From Cavia porcellus (taxonomy: Eukaryota > Chordata > Mammalia > Rodentia > Caviidae): 64,000 nucleotides of DNA. The DNA is taken from NCBI RefSeq assembly GCF_034190915.1, contig NW_026947502.1, positions 37,354,785 through 37,418,784 on the forward strand, written 5' to 3'. The translations under genes and the position numbers were made by a program. Of this stretch, positions 12,045 through 23,467 are shown in pieces. The notes under the pieces were generated by a model that was not told where the DNA came from, made no database searches, and worked only from the letters and a program-made list of their open reading frames with translations. Numbering within the stretch: position 1 is the first letter of the stretch; each line of letters opens with the position of its first letter.

Positions 12045-13700
12045 GTTCACTTCCACTTTCACTCCCCCATTTATTGTACATTTTGGAACCCACTACTGCT
12101 TTTTTTCTGTTTCCATGTCACATGGAACATTGTTTTCTCTCTGACTTTCAGTCTATGAATTTCCTTTTGAGTTAATGTATTGCTTGTATACAGCATATTG
12201 ATGGATTTTTTTGTTGGCTCATATGGCCTGTGTTTCTTTTTATTGATGGATTGAGGCCATCTACATTAATGGTTAAGGCCAGCATGCACCGGGTTATCCA
12301 CACCACGTTTTTTTCTTGCCATTGGATCCTTACTTTTCCCCTTCATTCAGTTGTCTTTCTAACTTGGTGATCCCCCTCTGCTACTGTTCCTGAAATCACG
12401 GTAATCTTTATGTCTCTCTAGAATGTCCTTCAGTACTCTTTGTAGATTTGGTTTAGTCGTCATGAATTCCTTCAGTTGTGCTTTGTTATGAAAGTATCTT
12501 GTTTCTCCAGTATTTTGAAAGATAGTTTTTCAAGGTACATCAATCTGGGTTGGAAGTTATTTTCCATCAGGACTTGACACACTTCACTCCAAACTCTTGT
12601 TGACTTGATGGTTTGTATTGAGAAGCCTGTCATGATTTGGATGAGTTTTCCTTTATAGGTGATGTGTTTCTTTTCCTTAACAACTTTTAATATTCTGTTC
12701 CTGTGCTGAATTTCTGGGATCTTGATTATTGTATGTCTGAGTGTAGATTTATTTTGGTTATGGCTATTTGGAGCTCTACATGTCTAATGTGTCTGTAAGT
12801 TGGGTCTTTTTCCAATGCTTGGTAAGTTCTCTGCTGGTACTTTTGTAATTAGTCTCTTTAAGTCATTTGTGTTTGACTCATACTTTTTCACTGACTCACA
12901 CACTCAAATTTTGTGTGTGTGTCATCTTGCAACCATTGAACTGTTATTTCCTGGTTTTGTTATTTTTAAGAGATCTCTCCCTTTATGATTTGTAGCTGCC
13001 ACCCTGTCTTCAAGGTCTGAAGACCTATCTTTAGTTTAATTCAAGAAATTTTGCCAGCTTTCCGTGGACTTTTTAATTTCCTGGCTATCTCTTTGAGTCT
13101 ATTTCACGTACTTCAGTTCTTCTTTATGTTGTTCATTCAAGGCTTCCTTTATTCTCCAATGCACCTCTGTTTTATGAATCTATGTCTTTAGAAATGCTCA
13201 GTAACCCTTTTATTGTTTGTAATTTCTTCTTTTATCTGAGATATTATTTCTGATCTGATTTCTTTTACAGCCTCATGAAGTAGTTTCTTTACTTCAGTTT
13301 CCAACATCTCACAGATTTCAGATGTGGACTTCTCTTTCCTTGCAGGTTCTTATCTTCTGGATTTGTTTGTTTGGGCTGGAGGCCAGAAACTGCCTTTTGT
13401 TCTTTCTTGACATTTTCCTGTGATCCTCTAGAAAAGTGGGTAGAAAAGTAGAAAAGTGGGAAAAGGCACTTCCCACACTGGCTACCCATACACAGTGTAG
13501 AGGGATGGGTCAGGCTCCTGAGTTCTCCTAATCCACATTCCCCCAAAGGTGGTGGAGTGCAGGGTGGGCTTCTTCAGACAGCTTCTCCAAAGCATGGCTG
13601 GCTGCTTTTCCCTGCCCATGGAAAGTGGTTACCCATGGGAGAGTCGTGATGGTGGCCAGCATGCAGGCAGGGTTTGACTGGCTTCTTTCCGTACATATTT
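12045..13700 (-). mobile_element. Half-L1 copy A (ORF1 plus ORF2 stub)
   Basis: Minus strand: a 5' UTR relic (13700-13480), ORF1 remains (about 13350-12330), then the first codons of ORF2 (12300-12105). After about 75 codons of the endonuclease the sequence jumps, near 12100, straight into L1 3' UTR (GTTCCAAAATGTACAATAAA). The whole RT and C-terminal region are absent. The ORF2-side breakpoint coincides with those of the copies at 33140-35600 and 47276-50100. Copy A has additionally lost the ORF2 tail that the other two keep. Its 3' UTR is cut at about 12045. Confidence 0.7.
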
Positions 13701-14518
13701 TTGATTTAAGATTATATCATGAGCCAGGCATGAGAGCATGTAATTTTCTGAATCTATTTCTTTTTATTGTGTTTTAAAGAGGATAAAACAGAATAAAACC
13801 AATTAAAAAATAGTGTAAGAGATGCAGGACTGCAAAACATTACAAAATCAACAACAGTTACCATAATGCCTCTTTTTGTCTTCCAAATAGCTGCAGATAA
13901 CCTCAGACATAGTGAAAATCAAACAGAACAGAAGAGAATAGAAACAATAAACACAAAACAACAAATGCAATGAAGGACTTCAAAACAAGACAATAGTAAA
14001 TCCAAAATGGCTACCATAATATGTCTTGCTATCTTTGAAATAGCTGCTCATGTCTTTGGATTTGACATCATCAAACAACACAAAAGAGAATAAAACTTAA
14101 CCCAACAAAACAATAGAAATGATATAGGACCTCAAAACAAGACCATAGGGAATCAACAATGGCTATCACCCTCAGAAGGAGATCTTCCCCAGATGTTACA
14201 CTGTGTACTGCCATCCTCTGAATCTATCAGACCACTGGCCCTTGATCTGCAATGTCAGTAAAACAGCAAAGCCCCACAGGCACTCAGTTGCATCTCACCT
14301 TTATTGCTATCATCACAGTGCCTGTGTTTCTCCAGATAAGGCAGTCACTTATGGCATTGGGGGATGGGGTGGAGACTGGCACTTCTTGTGTGCCAACCTG
14401 ATCCAGTCCGCGGATCAATCCGTGGGGTGTACCTGGAGGGGGAACGGGGATTAAATAAACACATGGGGGAGACAGAGAGAGAGACTGAGGCAAGTTGAGA
14501 GAGTCCAATCAAGCCCCG

Positions 14519-14524
14519 TTTATT
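14519..14524 (-). terminator. Polyadenylation signal of solo LTR
   Basis: AATAAA on the minus strand about 20 bp downstream of the TATA box, near the presumed U3/R boundary. Assignment is by position only. Confidence 0.4.
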
Positions 14525-14540
14525 CCAGAAGTGATTACAT

Positions 14541-14548
14541 CTTTTATA
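14541..14548 (-). promoter_or_regulatory. TATA box of solo LTR
   Basis: TATAAAAG on the minus strand inside the LTR. It is the likely core promoter of the U3 region, placed just upstream of the putative transcription start. Confidence 0.55.
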
Positions 14549-14957
14549 GGCCAAGGGCAGGCTGGTGGGACAGGAAGAGGCTACGGGGATGAATACAACA
14601 GGGTCATCGTCACATCTGGGTATGTGACGTAAGCAGGAGAGGATTATGGTTAATGTAGGCAGATGCATTGTGCCCATAGGAGAGAGAGGCAGGGAGGCAG
14701 CAATGGGGCTGTCGCGCACCTCCCTACACCAACCGATGTGCTGGAAGGGATTGAGGGATCTGGCTGTTCCAGTCTGGCAGTGGCCCTTGCATAGTGCTGG
14801 TTCTTAGACTGGGCTTGCTTCATGGTGTGGCCTTCTCCCTTCTACCCCTGGTCTGCAAATGGTGCTGACTCACAGGGAGAAGCTAGGGTCTGGCTGTTTC
14901 AGTCTTGCAGTGGCTCACAGGTGGTGCTGGTTCCCAGACTCTCTGAGTCAATTTCTT

Positions 14958-15544
14958 GAAATAAATCTTGGTCTGTTTAAATCTATATATCTACCCTATT
15001 GCATTTATTTCTCTGGAAAACACTGACTATAGAGGAATAGATTTGAATAAAATTTGGCTGAGACGAAGGGAATGGTCTTTACCAGTAGAAAATCTTTCCC
15101 TATGGAGGATTAACTAGCATCATTTAAGGACCATCTCCATTAACTTGACCTCATAGTAGCACCGTGTTGTATCATAAAGATCCAGAGTATTAGAGCCTAG
15201 GCCAAGTTATTCATTTTTAATGAAACAATTTATTCTTTAAGTTATGCAAGGTCAGAATATGAAAACTCAGAGAGGCCATTATTTATCAAATAGAGCTTTC
15301 TTTGTTGTGGTTTTCAATTTCATATTGACCACACATGTATTCCAGTGACAGATGAGGCTGTTGGATGTATCATGTGCCAACGAGTGGGTTTCTATTCTAT
15401 ATTAGGCTTCTATCTTCTATTCAGAGATTAATTGCTATAGAGAAATTAGTAATCCAAAATCAGCAGGAAAGAACTGAAAAAAACAAATTTCTTTTAAAAT
15501 CATAACCAGCCTTAATCACAACATAGTTTTGGTTTGTTATAGAG
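14958..15544. other. unassigned sequence
   Basis: About 590 bp of ordinary AT-rich sequence with no feature I can support. Confidence 0.45.
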
Positions 15545-15547
15545 GCC

Positions 15548-15598
<51 letters not shown>
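15545..15598. repeat. (TG)n microsatellite
   Basis: A nearly pure TG dinucleotide run of more than 20 units, next to a SINE tail. Confidence 0.95.
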
Positions 15599-15600
<2 letters not shown>

Positions 15601-15800
15601 ATTGGAAATTAAGCTCAGAGGTGCTTTACTTCTGAGCTACATACCCAGATTTATTTATTTATTTATTTATTGATTGATTGATTGACTGATTGATTGAAGA
15701 GGTCTTGCTAAGTTTCCAAGATGGGACTCCAAGTTCTGATCTATCTGACTTAACCTCCCAAGAAGCTGGAGTTATAGGGTCACAGAACCATGCTGAATGG
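15599..15800 (-). mobile_element. B1/ID-related SINE with ATTT/GATT repeats
   Basis: The minus strand carries a Pol III SINE body: the B1-type sequence (rev. comp. of AAGAGGTCTTGCTAAGTTTC... to GCTGGAGTTATAGGG) lies at about 15700-15800, and an ID-like tRNA portion at 15600-15640. Between them is an expanded (ATTT)n-(GATT)n tract at 15650-15700. It looks like a dimeric B1-dID type SINE, but divergence leaves the exact family uncertain. Confidence 0.55.
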
Positions 15801-16744
15801 CACATCTGTTCTTGTTCTAACCATCAACACTGCTGAAAATGTTATTTTCTTAGTTCTTGGTGGGAGTGCCTTTTCAAATTCATATTTATGTATATTCACA
15901 ATTTTTATATAAATAAGATTTCTTAGAAGAATTTTCTTACAACACTAACATCATCTACACCTAATGCACACAGAAAAAGAGGCAATAGTAAGTTAAATGA
16001 TTTTCCTAGGAACAGTTAAAAAGGCTAGCGGTGGATCTGTATTTCTCAAATGGTTCCTCCTCATATCCACTAGCTAGATGCTTCATTTGTAGCATGTTTT
16101 GTTTCTGTTGTTTTATGAATAGCACTTAATTGCAAACAACTAAGAAAAAAGCTATTTGCAATTTACATACCCATGTGCTATATACTTTCCATGTATTCAT
16201 TTTCCAGATCTACATAAGAACTTGAAAACAATTACAAGAATGTGTTCCTGCATCATTATCTTCTAGGATTCTGGTTCTGCTAGCTTGAATATCAGCTGCT
16301 ACAAAAGATTCTTTATATGGGACACACTGTCCTTTTCAGGGCCTACAAGTACAATCCTGCACACTGTTAGGAATTACCACATAGAACTAGCATGAGTGAA
16401 AACAAGTTGCCCAACATTGTTTGTATTGTTGTGCCTGTAGTGATTTGGGTATACACTTTAACAGAAAAAAGTCTGAAAAGATACTGCAAAAGCTATCTGT
16501 GTTTTTTTTTTAACTGAAATGCTGATATAGGGAACTGAATGGAAACAATTTATTTTTAAATTCTATCTCAAAAACTCTGGAGGACTACTTGTGTGACCCT
16601 TCTTAAATAAAGAGCAATTTTCTCTATTTTGGCTAAACTTGGCCTTATTTCCATGTAATGATGTGTACAGAGCTGGCTAGGACTTATCCTTATTCCTTCA
16701 ATTGACTTTTAAGCATTGCAAATCAGTCTAGCCAAGGTGCTGAT

Positions 16745-16815
16745 GTGTAATCACTGAAGGAAGGTGACAAGTCAGTGTTGCCCTGCTGTGTAGCTCTCCC
16801 AAAGCATGTGTCAGT
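16745..16815. repeat. Direct duplication, copy 1
   Basis: Shares with 17843-17912 the order GGTGACAA..CAGTGTTGCCCTGCT.TGTAGCTC..CCAAA.AGCATGTGT.AG.CAGTG. The copies are about 1.1 kb apart. The origin is unknown; it may be an unrecognised old repeat or a local duplication. Confidence 0.7.
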
Positions 16816-17842
16816 CAGTGGGAGAGAGAGCCATACTCCTCACTGTTGGCTGGGATCAAGCCTCAAGAAAGAGCCTATGACTTCCAGTGGCATAAAAGAT
16901 TATATATCAGAGCTAAAACATGGACCTCAAAATATTAGATAATCCCTCAAATTGTGCTATGCAGCTTACTCTTGCTGGATATCCTTCTCTCTGCATGATT
17001 TCAGGCCTCTTGCTCAGTCCAGCTCATAGCATCCATGCACTTCCCATAACACACAATCATCTTCCTCAAGCCACTCCCTTCTACACAAATGAATAAAACC
17101 TGGATTTGGTTCTGGGCTGAGACCTTTCTTCCGGGTAACCACCACCCTTCCTAGACTTAGGACCCCTTTGGCTCCCCACAACTATAAATATTGGCTTCTT
17201 TTTCTCTCACTGTGGGTAACACTAGAAGTAGTAGTTTGGAATTAACTCACTAGAATTCCAATAATTGTTCCATGGGATTATAAATATAAAATTCCTGCAC
17301 CTTCATGAGGTTTACGAAAAAAAAAAAAAGCTTGGGGATAACTAATACTCTTCAAAAGTGTTCTAATGAATACTCTTGGAAAGTGTCAAGGTCTCAGATT
17401 TAAGGAAAAACCAAAGTACTGTGACAAATTGGATAAGATTGAGGAAAAATAAAAATTAAATGTAACATGGTATTCTGGATACTGGGATAGAGAAAAAGAG
17501 CATTAGCACCAAAAAGTGTGAATTCCAAATAAAGTCAGTAGTTTAATTAGTAATACTGCACTAGCATCAATTTTTAAATTCATATGTATTTATTGTTATT
17601 AATTTCAAAGCATTGACAGGTTATTGCCTGAAATCACTGTATTGAAGTTCATGGGCATTCAGAGTTTAAGTCAGAGATTATTGGAAGGACAATACCAGAA
17701 GACTGGGCAGAAGGCATTAGCAATTATCTCTGTTAATATGTTCTAGTGTGTTCTGTGACCTTAAAACATCTGTGAAAGAATGGCAGCGAGTGGAATAAGG
17801 GACAATAGAATTTGATGAGGGGAGATTAACACCATAGAAGCA

Positions 17843-17912
17843 AGGTGACAACCAGTGTTGCCCTGCTCTGTAGCTCCCAAAAAGCATGTGTGAGCCAGTG
17901 TGAGGGAAGAAA
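17843..17912. repeat. Direct duplication, copy 2
   Basis: Partner of 16745-16815, immediately upstream of an ID SINE insertion. Similarity fades on both sides. Confidence 0.7.
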
Positions 17913-17935
17913 AGCTTCAAAGTTGTGTGATTCTT

Positions 17936-18044
17936 TTTTTCTTTTTTTTTGTCTTTTTCCTTTTTATCAGTACCAGGGATCGAACTCACGACTGCCTGCT
18001 TGCAAGGCAGGTGCTTATGCCGCTGAGCTAAACCCCCAGCCCCT
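17936..18044 (-). mobile_element. ID-like SINE with 15-bp target duplication
   Basis: Flanked by perfect copies of AGTTGTGTGATTCTT at 17921-17935 and 18045-18059. Minus strand: GGGGCTGGGGGTTTAGCTCA head, cloverleaf-derived GCCTTGCAAGCAGGC region, B box GTGAGTTCGATCCC, GGTACTGATAAAAAGG and an A-rich tail. It is an intact, relatively recent L1-mobilised copy. Confidence 0.95.
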
Positions 18045-18301
18045 AGTTGTGTGATTCTTGCAGTCCACAGGGCATGTTGCATTAGCACTTGATTGGTCCA
18101 TCTTCAGAGCACATGGTCTGTTATGCCAAGTTGCATAAGTAGAGGTTTCAATGTTTTTGTAGATGGATCTTATCAGTGAAGATGCACCAATGAAAGCACC
18201 ACTCCCTTTCCCTCCCTAGCTCTTATTGCTGAGTTTAAAGCCCATTCAAGGACATTCCACCTTGTCATAAGCAGGGAAATGGTGGAAGGAAGAGACTAGG
18301 C

Positions 18302-18373
18302 ATAGTGATGGTGAACCTTTCAATAATACAAATAGCCAACTGCAGCATGCATGCCGTAGGCTCAGCACTACTG
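18302..18373. mobile_element. Tiny hAT-type MITE (~72 bp)
   Basis: The left end TAGTGATGGTGAACC and the reverse complement of the right end, CAGTAGTGCTGAGCC, are imperfect terminal inverted repeats of the CAGTGGTGGCGAACC type found in hAT elements. Flanks GACTAGGC (18294-18301) and GACTAGGG (18374-18381) are an 8-bp target duplication with one difference, as hAT insertion produces. Only about 40 bp of internal sequence remains. Too short to assign a family. Confidence 0.6.
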
Positions 18374-18381
18374 GACTAGGG

Positions 18382-19420
18382 TAAGGAGCTGTCAGGGCTC
18401 AGGTTTTAAGTATTTAAAAGCATTGCACCAACTGTGAAATGTGCTATACATTTTTTGAGTTTTTCTCCTTCTGACCATCCTGACTCCATCAGTAATATTT
18501 ATTAATAAAGAGAAATTTACCTAACATACTGAAAGTATGGTTCACAGACTGACGGCAGTTTCTGCAAATTTGTGGGAGGTGCATTCTCAGACTCCAACGC
18601 ATCTTAATTAAATCAGGATCTCTGGGCTTGGGGGCCAGGAATAGTTTTCCAGATGGCTTTTAGGCACACCTAGGCAACCTCTACAGGCTGCTCCTAAGAG
18701 CTTGTGTGATGTCACTGTGTTACCAGGCAGCCACAGTGAGAGGTGGGTGTTTATCAAGTAGCCAAAGCCCCACAGGAAAGGGAATTAAACCATGATCTCA
18801 TCACACATAGACCAAGGAGAAAAAGCAAAACATTACCCTTCCTTTAATTTGCTCATGCTAGATCCATGCCAGTAAATTTGGAAAACATTAAACACCTCCG
18901 TTATGACTAACTGTTTTGAAATTGTAGACAAGAGGAGAGGTTGAGTAGGTCAGACAATTTTAACAAAATAAGTTGTTTTGGAAGCCCGAAACAACTTTCT
19001 GGTTCTTCCACTGACTTTCCATAAATCTTTAAAGCTGAAACTGGGCTTCACTCATGCTTTCAGTAGCAGCACTCAGTTCAAGCTCTGCTTCATTACAGAT
19101 GGTAAGTAAAGTTTCCAAAGGGAGTAAATAATGTATGAAGTCACTACTATGGAGTATTTTGAAATTGCTCTAGGGGACAATCCATTTCCTTGCTCTTTAG
19201 ATAGTGGTCAGATTTCAACTCCCACAGCTATAAGGCCTTCAATGCTTTCAGCTATCAGTCCAGGGCCTTTCCTAGATTCTAGAGGTCCCTGTATTCTTCT
19301 CCTCATTATCTACTTCTGTCTTCACAGCCAGTAGAAGGGGATCAAGCATCTCTGGGGTACTAGGTCTCTCCTCTTTCTTATCCTGCTTGCATCTTTCAGA
19401 TTAATGCTTCCCTTTCCCCC
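18382..19420. other. unassigned sequence
   Basis: About 1 kb with no gene or recognisable repeat. No conserved reading frame. Confidence 0.45.
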
Positions 19421-20225
19421 CTTTTTTTTATTTTAAAGAGCACAAAACCAAGGAAAATAAAACCAATCAAAACAAACCAGTGTACATGATACAGGACTTC
19501 AAAACATTACAAAATCAGCAATAGTTACCATAATGCCTTTTGTTGTCTTCAAAATAGCTGCAGATACCTTCAGACATAGTGAAAAGCAAACAGAACAGAG
19601 GAACCAACAAAAACAAAATGAATACAATGAAGGACTTCAAAACAAGACAATAGTAAATCCAAAATGACTACCATACTATGTCTTGCTATCTTTGAAATAG
19701 CTGCTCCTGCCTTTGGATTTGACATCATCAAACAACACAAAAAAGAATAAAACCTAACCTAGCAAAACAATGGAAATGATATAGGACCTCAAAACAAGAC
19801 CATAGGAAATCAACAATGGCTACCACCTTCAAAAGGAGATCCCCTCTATATGCCACACTGTAAAGCATTATTTTCTCAACAGATGATCAGACCACTGGTC
19901 CTAGACCTGCAAGGTCAGTGAAACACCAAAGCACCATAGGCATCCAATTGCATTTCACCTCCATAGCTATCATCACAGCCTGTGTTTCTCCAGGTCAGCC
20001 AGTCACATAGGGGTGGAAGTGGGGATATTGGTACTTCTTGTTTGCCAGCCCATGCCCTGGAAGAGGCTGGGGTCTGGCTGTCCCCCTGCCAGTGGCAGCC
20101 CATGTATGGCACTGGTTCCCAGACTGGGCTTTCTTCCTGATGGGGCCTTGTTCTCTACCTGCAACAGTCTGCAAATGGCACTGACTCATGGAGAAAGCCT
20201 GGGGTCTGGCTCTCCCCTTCCACTT
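19421..20225 (-). mobile_element. ORF-less L1-derived unit, copy 2
   Basis: Same order as 13763-14941 without the LTR. On the minus strand there is a GC-rich block (20225-19850) containing GGGTCTGGCT, GCTGGTTCCCAGACTGGGC-like and TCTGCAAATGG words. Then come 3'-UTR monomers beginning near 19817, 19667 and 19526 (ATGG/ACCAT type starts with TCTTTGAAATAGCTGC), and an A tail seen as TTTTTTTTAT at 19421. The junction between block and monomers is at the same place as in copy 1. Target duplications are not clear here. Confidence 0.65.
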
Positions 20226-22920
20226 TTAAGGGCTCAGATGATCGGATACGGATTCCTTATATATCTAGAATAATCTCTTCATATGAAGGTTCAGAGTTTC
20301 ATTATATCTGCAAAATTTCTTTTGCCATATAAGGTAACATATTCACAGATTCTGAAAATGTAGACACTGGCATTTTTTTCAGTTGGCTATTTTTCTGGCT
20401 TCTATAATCTATTATACAAAATGCCTTGAAAGCATATGAATCTTAGTAACTTAATAGGGAACAGATATGATGTTTTTGTAGTCTACATTAGCACAAGGTA
20501 TCAACAGTCAGAATAACCCTGAGTAACGATCAGTTTAGAAAAATCTGTATTTTGCTATTATCATCAGTTTTAAACTCTACTATGCCTGCTTCCTTTCCTA
20601 TTCAATGTTGGATAGCAAGCTTTTAACACTTTCTCCCCTTTACCTACCTTCCAATCAAAGTATACTAGGAATAATTAATAATTATGGATCACTTTTGACA
20701 TTTCCACACAAATTATCTAATTAAATGTTTATATTATGGCAAGTATCTATATTGGTATTTTAATGGTAAGAAGATGATTAAAAGTTTAAGTTAAGATAAT
20801 GAACAGCAGAGTTTAGCTTCTACCGCATGTCTCGTCTGTTCACCACTATGTACCCTGCCTGCTTATAATTGCCTGCTATTATCGCTTCTCTCTTAGAAGT
20901 AAACAGCAAACCTAACTCATGCTAATATGTAAAGGGCACCTTCATACCAACATCCTAAGCCTTGAAGAACAATGGTGAAAATCACGGCGCCTCATGGGAG
21001 GAGGTCAGAACATCTGGCTCCACTTGCTGAACAAATATTTATGAAGGCTGTCAGAGTAGGAGTTTAGGAGAAGCATATTAGAGAATTCTTTTTAAAAGAA
21101 AGTACTAGTTATATGTTACAAAAGTATACAGGGGAGATCTCGGGAGGTCAGTCATTGCAATAAGCACAAGAAAGGAAAAAATTCCTTCACGTCTAAACTG
21201 AATTTCTGTCACTACCACAGTTACATCCAAATTGGTCAAAATATTTTCTTAGTGTGGGAACCCACAGACAGAAATAATAACTACTGAGCCATGACTCACT
21301 TTTAAAAATATCCATTCCCTGTCTGGTTTCATTAATCAGTGTCCAGTTACTCATTATTTAATAATAAAAATATATTGAATATTTTCATATTTGCTCATAA
21401 CAAACTAAAATAGTAGTGAAAAAAGGAATGTGCGGTTCAACCAAGTTACACCAGAAATCAGTTATGATACAGCAAGAGCTACGCCATAGTCTCACATAAG
21501 ATATTTAGATAATATCTTAATCAAAAAACTCAAAGGAAACATGGATTTAATTCTGAATGACTTGTCTGTTAGGAGGCCAAGGATTGTCCCCACAAGATTA
21601 ATCTTACACTCCTACCCCATCCAAGGCAGGGTAAACCACTTTCTCACCGCTCCCAGGAGAACAGGGACCAGACTGCATGTCCAGAATGATGTTTCCACCC
21701 AACACTGAAGACTATTTCACTGTTTGATTTTCTGATGATTCTGCTGAAAAACAAGTCAAATCTAACTCCCCAGTGTTAGATTTCCCGCATGTGGCTCCAG
21801 TTACTATTTCTTGAATATAATCTCACTGCTTGCATTGAATACTTTTATTGAAGTCATGTATACATATCATTTGTGCTCTATTTGCCGTGTGTACATTTGC
21901 CATGGATAATAATCCCATGGCCGTGGTGAGTGTTCATACTTTAAATTCTTTGCATTTTCGGGACCAGCCTTGTGAAGTTAAGATACAGGTGAAATTTGTC
22001 TTCCCTCATTTCTTGTTTTTCAACCCCAGTTGACTCCCAGGATAACAAGAGAACACAGGCTGCTATTGGATCCATTTTTTAATAACTCTCATCTCCCAAC
22101 TTCACCCACCTACAATGTGTTTTTCCATGCTTTATATGATTCTGTCATTTCTGATTTCAAGAGCTCATTCCATAAAAATTCATGTCCTGTGACCTTTTGA
22201 TTTCAGACAGACAGATAAGGAATCCATTACAGTACACACAGTATATTTTACACTCTTATATCCCCAATGTTTATGTATATACAGTACTGACAACATGCCA
22301 CATTATACAGTTTATATATCTATCAACTCATTTGACAACTGTATTGGGACTGGTATCATTATTATATTTGTTTAATATGAGCAAATTAAATGCATTAAAT
22401 AAGTAAATGAAAAAATTCATTGCATTTAATGGTCTTAACTACCTGGAGATAATTAAAAGAGTGACTCCAGCTGTGAGAATTTGTGGCCTGTAAGTCATCT
22501 AAGTGGAAATAGCCTTGTGGGGGAAGAGACTAGAGTGGCAGAGGACAAGTCTTTAAAATCCCTTCAGGAACATCTGCTGGGATCATACAGTATTCAGGGA
22601 TCTCTCCTTGTTTATAGTCTTGCTTCAGAAAATTGTATTCCATCATTTTTTGATTTTTAAGGCGTTCCAAGAGCTGGAGAGATTGTAAAACTGTGCTAGT
22701 CCACATTCTGTGGAAAAGTGAGAACTGTGCCATCTGAGGATTCTAAGGGACGTGTTAGGAAGCTACCCTAACTAGCATGGGGGAAGAAGTCATGCTACTG
22801 CACTATCAGGGACAATGCTAAGCAGTGAGATTATAGTCAAGAAATAATAACTGGAGTCACATGTGGGAAATTTGCACTCTGTAAATTGAAGCAAATATCT
22901 ATACAATTAAGCATTTAGGT
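20226..22920. other. unassigned sequence
   Basis: 2.7 kb with no repeat family or gene I can name. Short open frames in this span (longest about 74 codons) show no recognisable motif and are expected by chance. Confidence 0.45.
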
Positions 22921-23197
22921 GGGTTTCTCACCCATGCTACCACATCTGTCCCTCTGCCTCTCTCCTCCTCTCCTTTTTGTCTCCTTCCCCTCCCCTTCCC
23001 TCCTCTTCTCTCTCCATCTCCTTCCTCCTTTTCCATTTCCTCTCTTCTTTCTCCTCCTCTTCCTTCTCCTCCAACTTCTTCTCCTTCTGAGATAGGGTCT
23101 TGGTAGATAATGAAATTGCTCAGGCTGGGCATTAATTTTTAGTCCTCCTATCTCAGTCTTTGAAGTGCTGGGATTATGGGTCTATGCCACTGCACCG
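22921..23197 (-). mobile_element. B1 SINE with expanded CT-rich tail
   Basis: The minus-strand B1 body is at about 23197-23088 (rev. comp. of GAGATAGGGTCTTGG...GAAGTGCTGGGATTATGGG...CCACTGCACC). Its A-rich tail has been replaced by or expanded into a GA/CT tract at 22950-23090. The 77-codon frame through this tract is low-complexity only. Confidence 0.75.
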
Positions 23198-23229
23198 TTT
23201 ACTCTTTATGTCTAGATGGAATCCACATG

Positions 23230-23465
23230 AAGTTTTCTATGTTATGTAACAAATAACCACAAAATTAGCAGCTTCAAGAAACACTTTTACTTTATTATTA
23301 CACAGTTTCTATGGAGCAGGAATCTAGGAAGGGCTTATCAGGATATTGTCATATGGCAAAATGTTAGTGAACTATGTTCCAAACTGTAGGCTGGGCTGGG
23401 GAAGATTCTGCCTGCAAGATTACACTTGTTAGAAAATTCATTTCACTGGGGACACAGGGTCCAGC
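23230..23465 (-). mobile_element. MLT1-like LTR fragment
   Basis: The sequence ATGTAACAAATAACCACAAAATTAGCAGCTTCA... followed by TTATTACACAGTTTCTATGGAGCAGGAATCTAGG is the reverse complement of the 3' part of MLT1-type MaLR LTRs. It is diverged and truncated, and runs into a perfect foldback at 23468. Confidence 0.65.
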
Positions 23466-23467
23466 TT

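Larger units (their letters stand above)
14399..14728 (-). mobile_element. Solo ERVK-like LTR, 330 bp
   Basis: Perfect 6-bp target duplication CCAACC at 14393-14398 and 14729-14734, with TG...CA termini. Comparison with the uninterrupted copy at 20040 shows the insertion point exactly. On the minus strand: TGTAGGGAGGTGCGCGAC start, promoter-like TATAAAAG, then GGAATAAACGGGG, a CT-rich stretch and a CCGCGGACTGGATCA end. The 6-bp duplication fits class II (ERVK) integration. Several CpGs survive, suggesting it is younger than its surroundings. No internal retroviral sequence is present. Confidence 0.8.
13763..14941 (-). mobile_element. ORF-less L1-derived unit, copy 1
   Basis: A bounded insertion flanked by 16-bp target copies, TCTGAATCTATTTCTT (13747-13762) and TCTGAGTCAATTTCTT (14942-14957), with 14 of 16 identical. 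On the minus strand it consists of a GC-rich block with repeated GGTCTGGCTGT and GCTGGTTCCCAGACT words (14941-14180), then two or three ~150-bp L1 3'-UTR monomers (14180-13790), then an AT-rich 3' end. Neither L1 ORF is present. A solo LTR (14399-14728) interrupts it. The same order recurs at 19421-20225. Whether the GC-rich block is an L1 5' UTR is my inference. Confidence 0.65.
15801..17920. other. unassigned sequence with a duplicated 70-bp segment
   Basis: No gene or named repeat is visible in this 2.1 kb, apart from the direct duplication listed at 16745 and 17843. Short CpG-poor sequence, with no conserved open frame. Confidence 0.45.

Noticed and set aside
14203..14719. Overlapping frames of 74-124 codons on both strands
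   Set aside because: They cross the boundary of a solo LTR and an L1-derived block. No motif, and frames on both strands are unrelated to any family I know.
22899..23132. 77-codon minus-strand frame rich in Glu/Gly/Arg
   Set aside because: It translates the GA/CT-rich tail of a B1 SINE and is low-complexity only.
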